Shown: positions 47,433-55,890 of the stretch, piece by piece
Layout of the letters: every line of letters begins with the position of its first letter
Numbering within the stretch: the stretch's first letter is position 1
DNA from: CAXXHQ01 sp963665265
GTDB taxonomy: Bacteria > Planctomycetota > Planctomycetia > Pirellulales > Thermoguttaceae
Length of the DNA stretch: 64,000 bases
Direction: 5' to 3'
Assembly (NCBI GenBank): GCA_963665265.2
Contig: OY762224.2
Span: forward strand, 3,968,001-4,032,000
The notes under the pieces: model-generated
Database searches by the model: none
The model's input: only the letters and a program-made list of their open reading frames with translations
Told to the model about the DNA's origin: nothing
Program-made: the position numbers and the translations under genes

Positions 47433-49616
47433 CTATTTTGAGGCCGGCTTGCCTCGCGACAAACCGGGAACGATCATATTCGTCGGACGACGAAGGGTGT
47501 TGTCATGGGTGAGGCATCCGGATTCGCCGATGAAAAAGCTATGATAGTCGGCGACGACGAGATTGAAGGTTTCTTCGGCCGCATGGACGCCGACCGTCTC
47601 GACAGTTACCGTTCCGCTGATCGTATGCAACCGCATCCCGGGCTTCACGTTTCTCGCTTTTATCCAGCCTTGGCCCGCGATCCAGAACACGTGCCCGCCG
47701 CTAGCTGCGATCGATATTCCTTCGGCGCGAATCGTCACCATTTCGCCGGTGTTTTCTTTCGCACGAACGGTTTTCTTCAACACCGTTTTGAGCGCCAACG
47801 CTCCCGTCTCCGGATCGCAGGCGAATACTCGATCCCCTTCAACGACGTTGACGATCGGTGTGACGCCGCGCTCGGTCCAAACTGGCGTATCGCCCGCCAA
47901 ACACTCATAGCGCCGCGGCTCGGGCGGAGCAAGCGTCACGTTCCTCTGAGTCTCGGAAACCTTCGTCGGGCGGGAAACGTAGGCCGTTCGGACTTTCGTC
48001 TCCGGAACATACGTCTCGGTGTATTTATTCCACCACTTGGTCCAGTCCTCGGGAGTCTGCGGACGATAATAGACGTTGTTACGTTTCGCTCCGTTCGCGG
48101 CTCCCCCATTCGGATATTCGTCTGTCAACTCTTTGCTATCCGGATTTCGTTCGTACTCTTTCTTCTGTTTCTTCGCGACTTCACCTCCCTTGCTTTCTCC
48201 TTCTGCGGCGACGCTCGATTCGTTTTCGATCAAATCGCCTTCTTCAGATACATTTTCGTCCGTCAAATCATTCTTCGCTTTTCTATCCGACTCCCCCTTC
48301 TTTTTTGCGTCTAGCTTTTCGTTTTGCGAAAGCGGTTCGTCTTCAAGAGAGGGAGAGGAAATCGCTTGGCCTAAAACGCTGCAAACGCGAACGTTGACGC
48401 TGGCGGCCTCAATGTTATGCTTCGCCACTTCGGCGTTGCGCTGGGCTACCTTACGCGCGGCGTCCGCCTGAAACTTCTCCATCGCGTTTTTTTGGGCGAT
48501 CTTTTGCTGAATTTCATCCTCCATTCGGTTTTTCGCCTGGGCCGATCCCTGAACGGAATTGAAATCCGCTCTACTCGCCGCCGTCGTCGTACTCGTCGCC
48601 ACAACGTGTTGATAGGGGTTATCAACGACTAGAACGTCCTTCTGATCGTTTCCCTGAGCGAAAAAAATCTGACGGCATAACAAGCGACCGTCGTCCGATT
48701 GGTACATCTGTGCGGAGGATTGAATCGTCGTTTGAAACAGCGAAAGCAACTGCGGAACGTAGTCGTACTTACTCTGCGAGGCAAGCGCTTTTGCGGCGTC
48801 CTGCCCTATGTCCTCCCAAGGAGCGAGTAAAGCCATTTTCGTTAAGCATGCCGACGATTCTCGCCCTTTCAACTTCTTTAAGGCGGCAATGCCGATTTTG
48901 CCTGTCTCACCTCCTCCGCGACAAAAAACGGACTCAATCGCCCAAGCCGCCTCCGGATCGGAAATCGAATCCAACTCTTTTTTGGCATATTCACTCTGCC
49001 TCTTACTGCCATCCATTTTGTCGCGGATTTTTTCCAACTTCGGAGTCCACTTCTTCAAAGCGGCCTCCATTTTTCTCTCGTTCGCCTCCGTAGCGGCGAT
49101 GTCAGCTTCCGAAACCCATGCCCCGTTGACTTGCTTTTGACCAAGCAACGCCCGGGCTTCTTGATTGTTCGGGTTAATCTCCAAAACCATACAGAGATGG
49201 GCCGTCGCTTGGTCGTTCATCTTCTTCCGAAGGCACCACTTGGCGAGGTCCATTTGCCCCGCTTCCGTATTGGGCGTCTTGGAACGGAAAGTGCGGTAAT
49301 TTTCCAACCGCTCGTCGCTCCTGGCTTTGTCGGTCGCTTCATCATACTTCAGCCATTTCTTTGTTTTAGCGTCATACACGTAACCGCTTAAACCCAAGGC
49401 GGTTTCGTTGTTTGGGGCCAGTTCCAAGGCCGATTTAAGTAGTTTCGCCCGGTCTTCCACAGCCTCGGTCGCCTCCTGATGCAAAACCTCATCAACCGTT
49501 TTTGCGGCGAAGCGCACTCTTTCCGATTTGGTTTTAGGAACGTCAGCGGCCACCGACGTAACGTTAACGAAGCCCGTTAATGCAAGAACCGCCCCCGCAA
49601 TGCCTAAACGACACAT
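47433..49616 (-). CDS. Secreted TPR-like protein with C-terminal Hint autoprocessing domain
   Basis: The start at 49616 has AAGGAG upstream. A signal peptide (MCRLGIAGAVLALTGFVNV) leads to TPR-like helices with PNNETALGLSG and NPNNQEARALLG. Then come HEAT-like helical segments, a coiled, charge-rich linker (residues ~400-540) and a WWxxY segment (PEDWTKWWNKYTETYV). Residues 572-706 form a Hint domain: Cys572 (ECLAGDTPVWT) as nucleophile, a block-B-like SGGHVFW, and the end block FIGESGCLTHDN, with Asn706 followed by Thr707. Only 21 residues remain after Asn706. Such domains cleave or splice themselves; here this would release the short tail or join the protein to something. The closest known kin are pre-toxin Hint domains, but no toxin follows. 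Confidence 0.88.
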   Translation of the reverse strand: MCRLGIAGAVLALTGFVNVTSVAADVPKTKSERVRFAAKTVDEVLHQEATEAVEDRAKLLKSALELAPNNETALGLSGYVYDAKTKKWLKYDEATDKARSDERLENYRTFRSKTPNTEAGQMDLAKWCLRKKMNDQATAHLCMVLEINPNNQEARALLGQKQVNGAWVSEADIAATEANERKMEAALKKWTPKLEKIRDKMDGSKRQSEYAKKELDSISDPEAAWAIESVFCRGGGETGKIGIAALKKLKGRESSACLTKMALLAPWEDIGQDAAKALASQSKYDYVPQLLSLFQTTIQSSAQMYQSDDGRLLCRQIFFAQGNDQKDVLVVDNPYQHVVATSTTTAASRADFNSVQGSAQAKNRMEDEIQQKIAQKNAMEKFQADAARKVAQRNAEVAKHNIEAASVNVRVCSVLGQAISSPSLEDEPLSQNEKLDAKKKGESDRKAKNDLTDENVSEEGDLIENESSVAAEGESKGGEVAKKQKKEYERNPDSKELTDEYPNGGAANGAKRNNVYYRPQTPEDWTKWWNKYTETYVPETKVRTAYVSRPTKVSETQRNVTLAPPEPRRYECLAGDTPVWTERGVTPIVNVVEGDRVFACDPETGALALKTVLKKTVRAKENTGEMVTIRAEGISIAASGGHVFWIAGQGWIKARNVKPGMRLHTISGTVTVETVGVHAAEETFNLVVADYHSFFIGESGCLTHDNTLRRPTNMIVPGLSRGKPASK

Positions 49617-49982
49617 ACGCTGCTCCTTCCAAAAGGGAGAACAAGGAGACGACCTGAGAGATTTGCCGCGCTTACGAACTGTTTCGACAAAGCGACCCGC
49701 TTCGGAAACGACCCCGAATTTGTGAATCTATGCAGACAATTCCACAAATCGGATGGAAAATCCACAGACCGAGAAACCCGTTCCAGTGATTCGATATTCC
49801 ATCCCCGCGCCCTGATTCTAGCGATTCCTAAAATAACGTCAACAGAATTTCGAACGGAATTCACTCCTTTCCCCCCCCCGGCAAATAGTTGGCCGCATAT
49901 CCCACGTCGTCCTTCACTGCAAGGCTACTGTATCTTATCATTACGTTCAACGCCCCAATAAACTACTTACTAGGTTTCCGCC
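49617..49982. other. Divergent intergenic region
   Basis: This 366-base stretch holds the promoters of the Hint gene (minus) and the cupin gene (plus). A run of ten C lies near 49870. No gene or strong hairpin was seen. Confidence 0.4.
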
Positions 49983-50342
49983 ATGACTCAATTCATCGCC
50001 TCGCCGACGCGCATTCAGGCCGACGGTTCCCCTCCAAAGACAATCGAAGAATTCGTCGGACTAGTCAATACCGGAACGCATGACGTGAGCGTTGCGCGAA
50101 TGATTAGTCCCTCAGGCTGGTCCGAGCCGGGCCAAACCGCCGAGTTCGACGAATATACCGTCGTCCTGTGCGGCGAACTTCAACTTGAAACTAAGGAAGG
50201 ACTCTTCACCGTGGAAGCCGGACAAGCGATCATTGTCGCACAGGGTGAATGGGTTCGCTATGCCACGCCTAGTCCCGAAGGCGCCGAGTACGTCTCCGTT
50301 TGCTTGCCGGCCTTCTCGCCAAAAACCGTTCATCGAGATTAG
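49983..50342 (+). CDS. Single-domain cupin protein
   Basis: A 119-residue protein with one conserved cupin barrel. Cupin motif 1 is degenerate (WSEPGQTAEFDEYTVVLCGELQLE), with a glutamate where metal-binding histidines are usual. Motif 2 is GQAIIVAQGEWVRYATPSPEGAEYVSV, which also lacks the second histidine. It may therefore bind a metabolite rather than a metal, or use the acidic residues. Similar small cupins are often annotated as cupin-domain protein or ethanolamine utilisation EutQ-like. It is followed 23 bases later by an acetyltransferase gene and then an AraC regulator, likely one transcription unit. Confidence 0.8.
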   Translation: MTQFIASPTRIQADGSPPKTIEEFVGLVNTGTHDVSVARMISPSGWSEPGQTAEFDEYTVVLCGELQLETKEGLFTVEAGQAIIVAQGEWVRYATPSPEGAEYVSVCLPAFSPKTVHRD

Positions 50343-50365
50343 TTACTCTTAACAAACTCCCCAAC

Positions 50366-50893
50366 ATGAACTCACCAAACTCCGCCGCTCACGATTCCAT
50401 CCGACCTTGCACGGAAAACGATTTTGAAGCGATCTTTGAAATCGTCAATGATGCGGCCGACGCCTATCGAGGCGTGATCCCGACGGACCGATGGCATGAA
50501 CCGTACATGCCGCGAGAAGAGCTGCGTCGTGAAATCAACTCCGGCGTCCGGTTTTGGGGATTCGATCGCGACGGCGAGTTGCTAGGCGTGATGGGCATTC
50601 AAGACGTCAAGGACGTCACGCTCATTCGTCACGCCTATGTCCGCACAAGCGCTCGCCACGGGGGGATCGGCGGAATTCTTCTTTCGCATTTATTGAAACT
50701 AACCGAACGCCCTATCCTTATCGGAACGTGGGCGGCGGCGGAATGGGCGGTCCGCTTCTACCAAAAAAACGGGTTCCGACTCGTCTCCCCCGCCGAAAAG
50801 AATCGTTTGCTGAAAATCTATTGGTCAATTCCCGAGCGACAAGTGGAAACCTCGGTAGTTCTGGCCGACGAGAAATGGCAAGCCTCGGCGTAA
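50366..50893 (+). CDS. GNAT-family N-acetyltransferase
   Basis: I chose ATG 50366, giving 175 residues, because the frame opening at 50300 overlaps the cupin gene. The Gcn5-type fold is recognised by the N-terminal IRPCTENDFEAIFEIVNDAA strand-helix, the core strand GVMGIQDVKDVTLIRHAYVR, the acetyl-CoA loop ARHGGIGGILLSHLL (pattern GxGGxL replacing the usual RxxGxG), and WAVRFYQKNGFRLV near the C-terminus. Acceptor substrate unknown. It lies between a cupin and an AraC/GyrI regulator gene. Confidence 0.85.
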   Translation: MNSPNSAAHDSIRPCTENDFEAIFEIVNDAADAYRGVIPTDRWHEPYMPREELRREINSGVRFWGFDRDGELLGVMGIQDVKDVTLIRHAYVRTSARHGGIGGILLSHLLKLTERPILIGTWAAAEWAVRFYQKNGFRLVSPAEKNRLLKIYWSIPERQVETSVVLADEKWQASA

Positions 50894-50964
50894 CTTCCGC
50901 CATTTTTTGAAGATAGCAAAAAACGTCAAGCGCCGAGCCGTGGCCTTCGGTAAAGTAGTCCCCT

Positions 50965-51873
50965 ATGAACGACATGCAAACCGAAACGCAACGCACGTAC
51001 CGCCGACGCATCTTAGGCGTGCTGGTGCATATTCAGCAAAATTTGGACGACGATCTTTCGTTGGACGAATTGGCGAGAATTGCGCATTTCTCCCGATTCC
51101 ATTTCCACCGGATTTTTCGTTCGCTTGTCGGCGAGTCGGTGAAGGAGCACGTTCGCCGTCTGCGACTGGAGAGGGCGGCCCTTCAATTGACCTACGGCCC
51201 CGACTCAGTGCTGAACGTCGCGCTCGACGCCGGCTATGACGCGCATGAATCCTTTACCAGGGCGTTTCGGTCCATGTTCGATTGCTCCCCGAGCGAATAC
51301 CGGCAAATGCGTCGCGAGAAGTTTTTCGCCGACTCCGCTTCGCGGGTACATTATTCGCCCTGCCAAGAACTGGACGACAATCTACTTTTAACGCCTGGAG
51401 AAATGAAAATGGAAGTCCGTATCGAAAGCTTTCCTGAAACGAACGTCGTATTCGCCCGCGGTGTCGGATCGTACAAAACCTCGGCCCAAATCGCCTGGGA
51501 GAAGCTCTGCGCGTGGGCAGGCCCGAACAGGATTTTCGGCCCCGACGCGATGATGATCGGCATTTGCCACGACGACCCCGAAGTAACCCCCGAAGACAAA
51601 ATTCGTTACGACGCCGCTATCACAATTCGTCGCGAAGTTAAGCCCGAGGGTGACATCGGACTACAAACGATCCCGGCCGGCAATTACGCCGTGACGACTC
51701 ACCGGGGCCCCTACGACAATCTTCATGAAAAGTGGTCGGCTCTCTGCGGCCAATGGATTCCGCAAAACGGGCGACAATTCCGCATAGCGCCCTCGTTTGA
51801 AATCTACCGCAACGATCCGCAAAACACCCCGCCCGACGAACTCATTACCGATCTCTACGCTCCGATCGAGTAG
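50965..51873 (+). CDS. AraC-family regulator with GyrI-like effector domain
   Basis: Residues ~15-115 are the two helix-turn-helix AraC DNA-binding domain (LSLDELARIAHFSRFHFHRIF, then LNVALDAGYDAHESFTRAFR and CSPSEYR). Residues ~145-302 are a GyrI/SbmC-type small-molecule binding domain, as in Rob and SoxS-like multidrug sensors. The match is the FPETNVVFARGVGSYKTSAQIAWEKLC and GNYAVTTHRGPYDNLHEKW segments, an AGNYAV motif and a C-terminal LYAPIE. It probably responds to a drug or stress compound. Two ATGs four codons apart could start it. The cupin and acetyltransferase genes lie upstream on the same strand and may be its targets. Confidence 0.9.
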   Translation: MNDMQTETQRTYRRRILGVLVHIQQNLDDDLSLDELARIAHFSRFHFHRIFRSLVGESVKEHVRRLRLERAALQLTYGPDSVLNVALDAGYDAHESFTRAFRSMFDCSPSEYRQMRREKFFADSASRVHYSPCQELDDNLLLTPGEMKMEVRIESFPETNVVFARGVGSYKTSAQIAWEKLCAWAGPNRIFGPDAMMIGICHDDPEVTPEDKIRYDAAITIRREVKPEGDIGLQTIPAGNYAVTTHRGPYDNLHEKWSALCGQWIPQNGRQFRIAPSFEIYRNDPQNTPPDELITDLYAPIE

Positions 51874-51907
51874 CGTTCAGCAAGCTGAGCGTCCGTCGCA
51901 AACGAAG

Positions 51908-52417
51908 CTACCACCGATTGCGGCGGACACGTTCGGCAATAAAACGGTCCGTCGGCGGAACTTGTTCGGCGGCATGTCCGATAACGACCAAGCTGTGCGC
52001 AACGACGTTATCAGGAAGTCCGATCAATTTTCGCAGGTTCTCCATGCGTTCCTGGCGAGGATATACGCCGCACCATACGGCGCCGAGATTTAACGCATGG
52101 GCCGCTAGGAGCATATTTTCGACGGCCGCCGCGCAATCGACGACCCAATAGCCTTCCGACTTTTCCAAACTCAAATCGCCGCAAACCAAAATCGCCTGTT
52201 GCGCACGGGCGACCATCGACGCGTTCGGCATAAAAGCGGGTATCGCATCCAAAGTGGCGCGGTCGTCAATAACGACGAACTGCCACGGTTGCTGATTGCG
52301 AGCGCTCGGCGCTTGCATCGCCGCCGCCAGAAGCTTATGAATTATCTCCTCGGCAACAGGCTGCGGTTGAAATTTGCGAATGCTTCGGCGGGTGAAAATG
52401 GCTTCGAGGGCGTCCAT
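51908..52417 (-). CDS. Nitroreductase-family FMN oxidoreductase
   Basis: A 169-residue short nitroreductase. The FMN-binding pieces are present: RRSIRKFQPQPV near the start, QAPSARNQQPWQFVVI, and the second half with CAAAVENMLLAAHALNLGAVWCGVYP. The length is near the short end of the family, typical of the NADH oxidase or BluB-unrelated clade. The enzyme would reduce nitro compounds or quinones, or act as an iodotyrosine-type dehalogenase. It is convergent with the AraC/GyrI regulator gene (35 bases apart). No binding site is evident. Confidence 0.9.
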   Translation of the reverse strand: MDALEAIFTRRSIRKFQPQPVAEEIIHKLLAAAMQAPSARNQQPWQFVVIDDRATLDAIPAFMPNASMVARAQQAILVCGDLSLEKSEGYWVVDCAAAVENMLLAAHALNLGAVWCGVYPRQERMENLRKLIGLPDNVVAHSLVVIGHAAEQVPPTDRFIAERVRRNRW

Positions 52418-52513
52418 ATCGGAACTCGGGGGACAGGGATCATGGGGCAGACGAAAACACGCCCGAAATTGTAAATCGACCCAACGGCGAAGGGCAGGGG
52501 AGGGGAGAACGCC

Positions 52514-52558
52514 CCAAAAGAAAAAGCCGCACCGTAACTTCCCGTTACGATGCGGCCT
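52514..52558 (-). terminator. Intrinsic terminator (minus strand)
   Basis: A 13-base stem (GCCGCACCGTAAC with GTTACGATGCGGC, one mismatch) is followed on the minus strand by TTTTTCTTTT. It lies downstream of the 52791 terminator and upstream of the nitroreductase gene. Confidence 0.75.
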
Positions 52559-52790
52559 CTACCGGGGGGAGCAAGCAGTGCAATCTCGCCTCGGCGACGC
52601 ACACGAAACGCCAAGACGAAATCGCGCGCCGTCTAACCGTGACGACGGCGCACTCTCTCAAAGCAACGCAAACATGCAAATTCATCAACAGGAAGGCTTC
52701 TTCACTCTAAGCTGACGTTCGCCGCCGCCTTCCCGTCAACGCAGGTATTATTCGCGGTGTCCAGTCCGCGGTCAATAGTTTCAGCCGCAG

Positions 52791-52828
52791 CAGAAATAAA
52801 AACGCCTGCGAAAAATACTTCGCAGGCG
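52791..52828 (-). terminator. Intrinsic terminator of the Tat-exported isomerase gene
   Basis: A perfect stem CGCCTGCGAA / TTCGCAGGCG is followed on the minus strand by TTTTTATTTC. It lies 31 bases past the stop of the 52859-53782 gene. Confidence 0.85.
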
Positions 52829-52858
52829 CTCACGCAAATTCAGACTCGGCTACAGAAG

Positions 52859-53782
52859 CTATATCGTGACTAGCGAGCCTCGAGCGTAGCCGATCGATTC
52901 AAAAATCGCGGGAAGCGGTTCTTTGTCTTCGGCGTCGTATTCAAGCGAAATAAACCCGGCGTATTTCAACTCGGTCAACGTGCGGAACAGGGCTGGCAAG
53001 TTGATGATCCCGTGTCCCATCGAAACCGTCTTGCCCTGCTTCGTCGCCGCCGTCACGTCTTTTATATGCATATCGCGAAGACGCCCGAAACATGTCTTCA
53101 CGGCCGCGAGCAAATCTTCACCGGCGCGAGTCGTGTGACCGATATCAAGGCAAATCCCGATCCGCGAATCAAGGTCTTTGATTTCCCTTAACGCGCTCTC
53201 GGGCGTGGGAAAGAGCGGATTGTCCGGGCCGTGATTGTGGACCGTCAACTCAATGTCGTACTGCTTGACGAGTTTATCAATCACCGGAAGGAGCGGAACG
53301 TTCGGCGCCGCAGTGATCATTTTAAGCCCGCATCTTTTCGCGAACTCAAAACTCTTCTCGACTTCTTCCGGCGACTTCATGTAGACGACGCCGATGCTGT
53401 ATAAATTTAAACCCGAGTCTTTGATCATCTTCAACGACTCGTCGGTCTTTTCGGCCGAGTCGCTCATCTTCAAGTGAAAATCCGTTTTCAGGCAGAGGTT
53501 TTTCAGCCCAAGCTGTTTGGTGACCGCCAAAGCTTTTTGCAGATCGAATTTTCGCAACGAGTACGAGACTATGCCGAGCCGTTCGGCGATGCCAGCCGGC
53601 TTCACCGTGACAGTATCGGCCGAAGCCGTTCCGACGGCGGTCGGAACTGGCGCGTCGGCGAACGCGTGCCGCGAGGTTCCTCCGACAGCCGCACAGGCCG
53701 CCGCCGCGCTGGCAGTAAAGAGAAAATCACGCCGCGAGGCGAAGGGGAGGGCAGGGGACTTCAAATTGCGATCGGAAGACAT
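52859..53782 (-). CDS. Tat-exported sugar phosphate isomerase/epimerase-like protein
   Basis: A 307-residue TIM-barrel protein with a twin-arginine signal (SRRDFLFTASAAAACAAVGG), so it is folded in the cytoplasm and exported. Barrel metal ligands are visible in the strand segments ending in VHNHGPDNP, GICLDIGHTTR, MHIKDVTAATK and FISLEYDAE, which give the Glu/Asp/His set of the xylose isomerase-like superfamily. Many planctomycete members are exported. They may act on sugars released by surface polysaccharide degradation. The substrate is not predictable. A terminator follows directly. Confidence 0.87.
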   Translation of the reverse strand: MSSDRNLKSPALPFASRRDFLFTASAAAACAAVGGTSRHAFADAPVPTAVGTASADTVTVKPAGIAERLGIVSYSLRKFDLQKALAVTKQLGLKNLCLKTDFHLKMSDSAEKTDESLKMIKDSGLNLYSIGVVYMKSPEEVEKSFEFAKRCGLKMITAAPNVPLLPVIDKLVKQYDIELTVHNHGPDNPLFPTPESALREIKDLDSRIGICLDIGHTTRAGEDLLAAVKTCFGRLRDMHIKDVTAATKQGKTVSMGHGIINLPALFRTLTELKYAGFISLEYDAEDKEPLPAIFESIGYARGSLVTI

Positions 53783-53958
53783 GATTCGGGGCCTTGCGAA
53801 AAAAAGATAAAACGACGTCGCCGCACCGGTAATGTTTTCGTTATATCACGAAAAACTATTCCCCGGAAGTTCGCCGTCGTCGCTAGAGAAAGCGGAAAAG
53901 CCGAAAAGAGTCTCTGTGGCGGCGAAAATCCGCTTAACCGCGCATAGCGTCAATTACT

Positions 53959-54666
53959 TCAAGGATGCAAATACTGCTTCGGCGGCTGCGTCCGGATAAG
54001 CTGATCGTTCAATTCGCCCAAGGAAAGGTCCCGGTCGGTCAAGCTCAGAGGCGACGTTTCCGGCGGCTCGCGATCGGTTCTCGCGACGACCAAAACTGCG
54101 TTCTTTTGCCACTGAGAAACGAACTCCGACACCGTCAGGCGAATGTTGCCGCGAATCGGGTCGGCAACGTAAACCCAACGACAATTCGTTCCGCGATAGA
54201 CGACGAAGTGGTCGTGGCCGTCAGGACTGATGCCGACGATTAAAGGAACTTTTGATTCGGCCAATTCGTTAAAATCCATCGTGCCGACCGAAGCGACGTA
54301 CTTCATTTTCACGGCCGCGCGGCGAAGATCGCTAATCGTCAAGCCGTTCTTAATGCGATCGCGTTTTTCTTCTCCTGATAGCATTTTATCGAGCGTCACT
54401 AATACTTGATCCTCGGAGACTTCGTCGCCCCAATAGTATTGCAATACGGTTGCGAGAGCGGCCGCGCCGCAAGAGTAGTCACGCTTCTGCATCACAATAT
54501 TGTTTTGCTTGAGCGTTTTCCAATCGCAAGGTTTCTTTTCGGTAATATGCGAAGGATCTCGCAACGGCGCGCGAGGCATATATTGCTGGGCGTTCGCCGA
54601 ACCGACGCCGATCCCGACGACGATGCAGAATGCCGCGACGCTCGAATGTCGTTTTAACCTTTTCAT
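53959..54666 (-). CDS. Secreted C39-family cysteine peptidase
   Basis: A 235-residue protein with a signal peptide (AAFCIVVGIGVGSANAQ). The C39 papain-fold motifs are complete: oxyanion Gln60 and nucleophile Cys66 in MQKRDYSCGAAALATVLQYY, His153 in GHDHFVVYRG and Asp169 in VADPIRG. C39 domains classically cut double-glycine leaders inside ABC exporters. Here the domain stands alone and is periplasmic, as in FapD of the functional amyloid system. A Pro-rich C-terminus (~35 residues) extends past the fold. It lies 60 bases downstream of an outer-membrane barrel gene on the same strand, so the two are probably cotranscribed. Confidence 0.88.
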   Translation of the reverse strand: MKRLKRHSSVAAFCIVVGIGVGSANAQQYMPRAPLRDPSHITEKKPCDWKTLKQNNIVMQKRDYSCGAAALATVLQYYWGDEVSEDQVLVTLDKMLSGEEKRDRIKNGLTISDLRRAAVKMKYVASVGTMDFNELAESKVPLIVGISPDGHDHFVVYRGTNCRWVYVADPIRGNIRLTVSEFVSQWQKNAVLVVARTDREPPETSPLSLTDRDLSLGELNDQLIRTQPPKQYLHP

Positions 54667-54726
54667 AATTCCGTCGCTTTCCCGTTTCGGCCGCGAACTC
54701 GATGTTCCGTCCGTCCCATCCCGTCC

Positions 54727-55890
54727 TTAGAACGTCCACGTAATTCCGACGCGTGAATTCGCAGCCGCCTCGGTCATTCCGACTTCGACGAACGGCTCGC
54801 AAATCCGTTGAGGACGAGAAACGGTCAAGGCAAACCGCAAGTACATCGGCTCTTGGTTCGCTCCTTCGACAATTTGACCGTTAATTCGCGGTTCGGTAAT
54901 GTACGATCCGAAGAAGGTCGTGCTAAACGTGATTCTTTCGTTCACCGCGAAACCCGTTCCCAATTGATAGGTGAACTGATCGCCCGGCCGCATGTCATAG
55001 CCCTCGACGTTCTTCTCGACGTAGTGCCTGCTGCCAAATCCGTAAAAGACGGTGACGGGATCGTATTGATGAATGAACAGTATATTCCAGTATCCCGCCC
55101 AATACCCTTGTCCGAGCGTGATTTCGGGAGACTCCAAGATGCCCAGCAGCGCGTCGCCTTTGCCCGTCGGCGCGGTCAAGCCGAACGTGGCCACGATGTC
55201 AGGCGAATAACTGAATCCGTCGCTTTTATGAACGAGGAACGAGGCTCCGACGTTCGTATCGCCAATGCCCCCTTCATTCGAAAAACGGTCGTCCGACAGT
55301 TGATACGTTTGCGTGTTCGCCCATCCGAACGGCGCGTTGATGAACAACTGCACGCGGTCCGTCAGTCCGTAACGCAACTCGATCGGCATCGTCAAAAGAC
55401 GACGCCGAATATGCGTATTCGTTAACGTGCTCGATACCACGTCGGCGTACTGATTCTCGGCGTAAAGATAAGAAAAACCAATGTCCATTTGCCATTCGCA
55501 CGGCTTGAGCAAAACGGATTGCTGCCGTAAGAACAACAAACGAGTGTCACGAGGCGCTTCGCCCAGCGTCGGCTCTTTCTCGCCCGCTGCCGCCTCCGTC
55601 AAACTCGCCGAATCTCCGCCTGGCGCCGCCGTCGGTTGCGGTATTTCGGACGCCGCGACGCCCCCTTGAGGCCCGTCGAACGCCGACCAATCTCGCTCCG
55701 AACGAAGTGCGACGGATACCGGCGTCGGCGCAGGGGCGACGTAGGTACGTTCTTGCCAATCCGGCTGCTCGCCCGTTTGCGCCAAAGCGATGCCGACGCC
55801 CACTTGGCATAACGCCATGCAGAGCAGCGACCGCATGCCCCATCGCCTTACGATTTCATATGCCGAACGCAAAGAAAACGCCTCGTCCAT
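54727..55890 (-). CDS. Outer-membrane beta-barrel 'transporter' protein
   Basis: A 387-residue protein starting at 55890 with AAGGGGTG upstream. A signal peptide ends near CQVGVGIALAQ. A ~90-residue Pro/Ala-rich linker is followed by alternating amphipathic strands (WQMDIGFSYLYAENQYADVV, RYGLTDRVQLFINAPFGWA, SPDIVATFGLTAPTGKG). It ends in an aromatic residue (GITWTF), the usual outer-membrane insertion signal. It resembles the transporter family annotated as phenol-degradation MetA-pathway outer-membrane proteins. Together with the C39 peptidase gene that follows, it looks like a two-gene export or processing module, comparable to FapF and FapD. No ABC component is adjacent. Confidence 0.75.
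   Translation of the reverse strand: MDEAFSLRSAYEIVRRWGMRSLLCMALCQVGVGIALAQTGEQPDWQERTYVAPAPTPVSVALRSERDWSAFDGPQGGVAASEIPQPTAAPGGDSASLTEAAAGEKEPTLGEAPRDTRLLFLRQQSVLLKPCEWQMDIGFSYLYAENQYADVVSSTLTNTHIRRRLLTMPIELRYGLTDRVQLFINAPFGWANTQTYQLSDDRFSNEGGIGDTNVGASFLVHKSDGFSYSPDIVATFGLTAPTGKGDALLGILESPEITLGQGYWAGYWNILFIHQYDPVTVFYGFGSRHYVEKNVEGYDMRPGDQFTYQLGTGFAVNERITFSTTFFGSYITEPRINGQIVEGANQEPMYLRFALTVSRPQRICEPFVEVGMTEAAANSRVGITWTF

Larger units (their letters stand above)
52418..52858. other. Intergenic region with two minus-strand terminators
   Basis: No convincing gene. Two strong hairpins with T-runs on the minus strand flank a 230-base stretch (52560-52790). A 46-codon minus-strand frame beginning at 52685 exists there but lacks a ribosome binding site. 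Confidence 0.5.
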
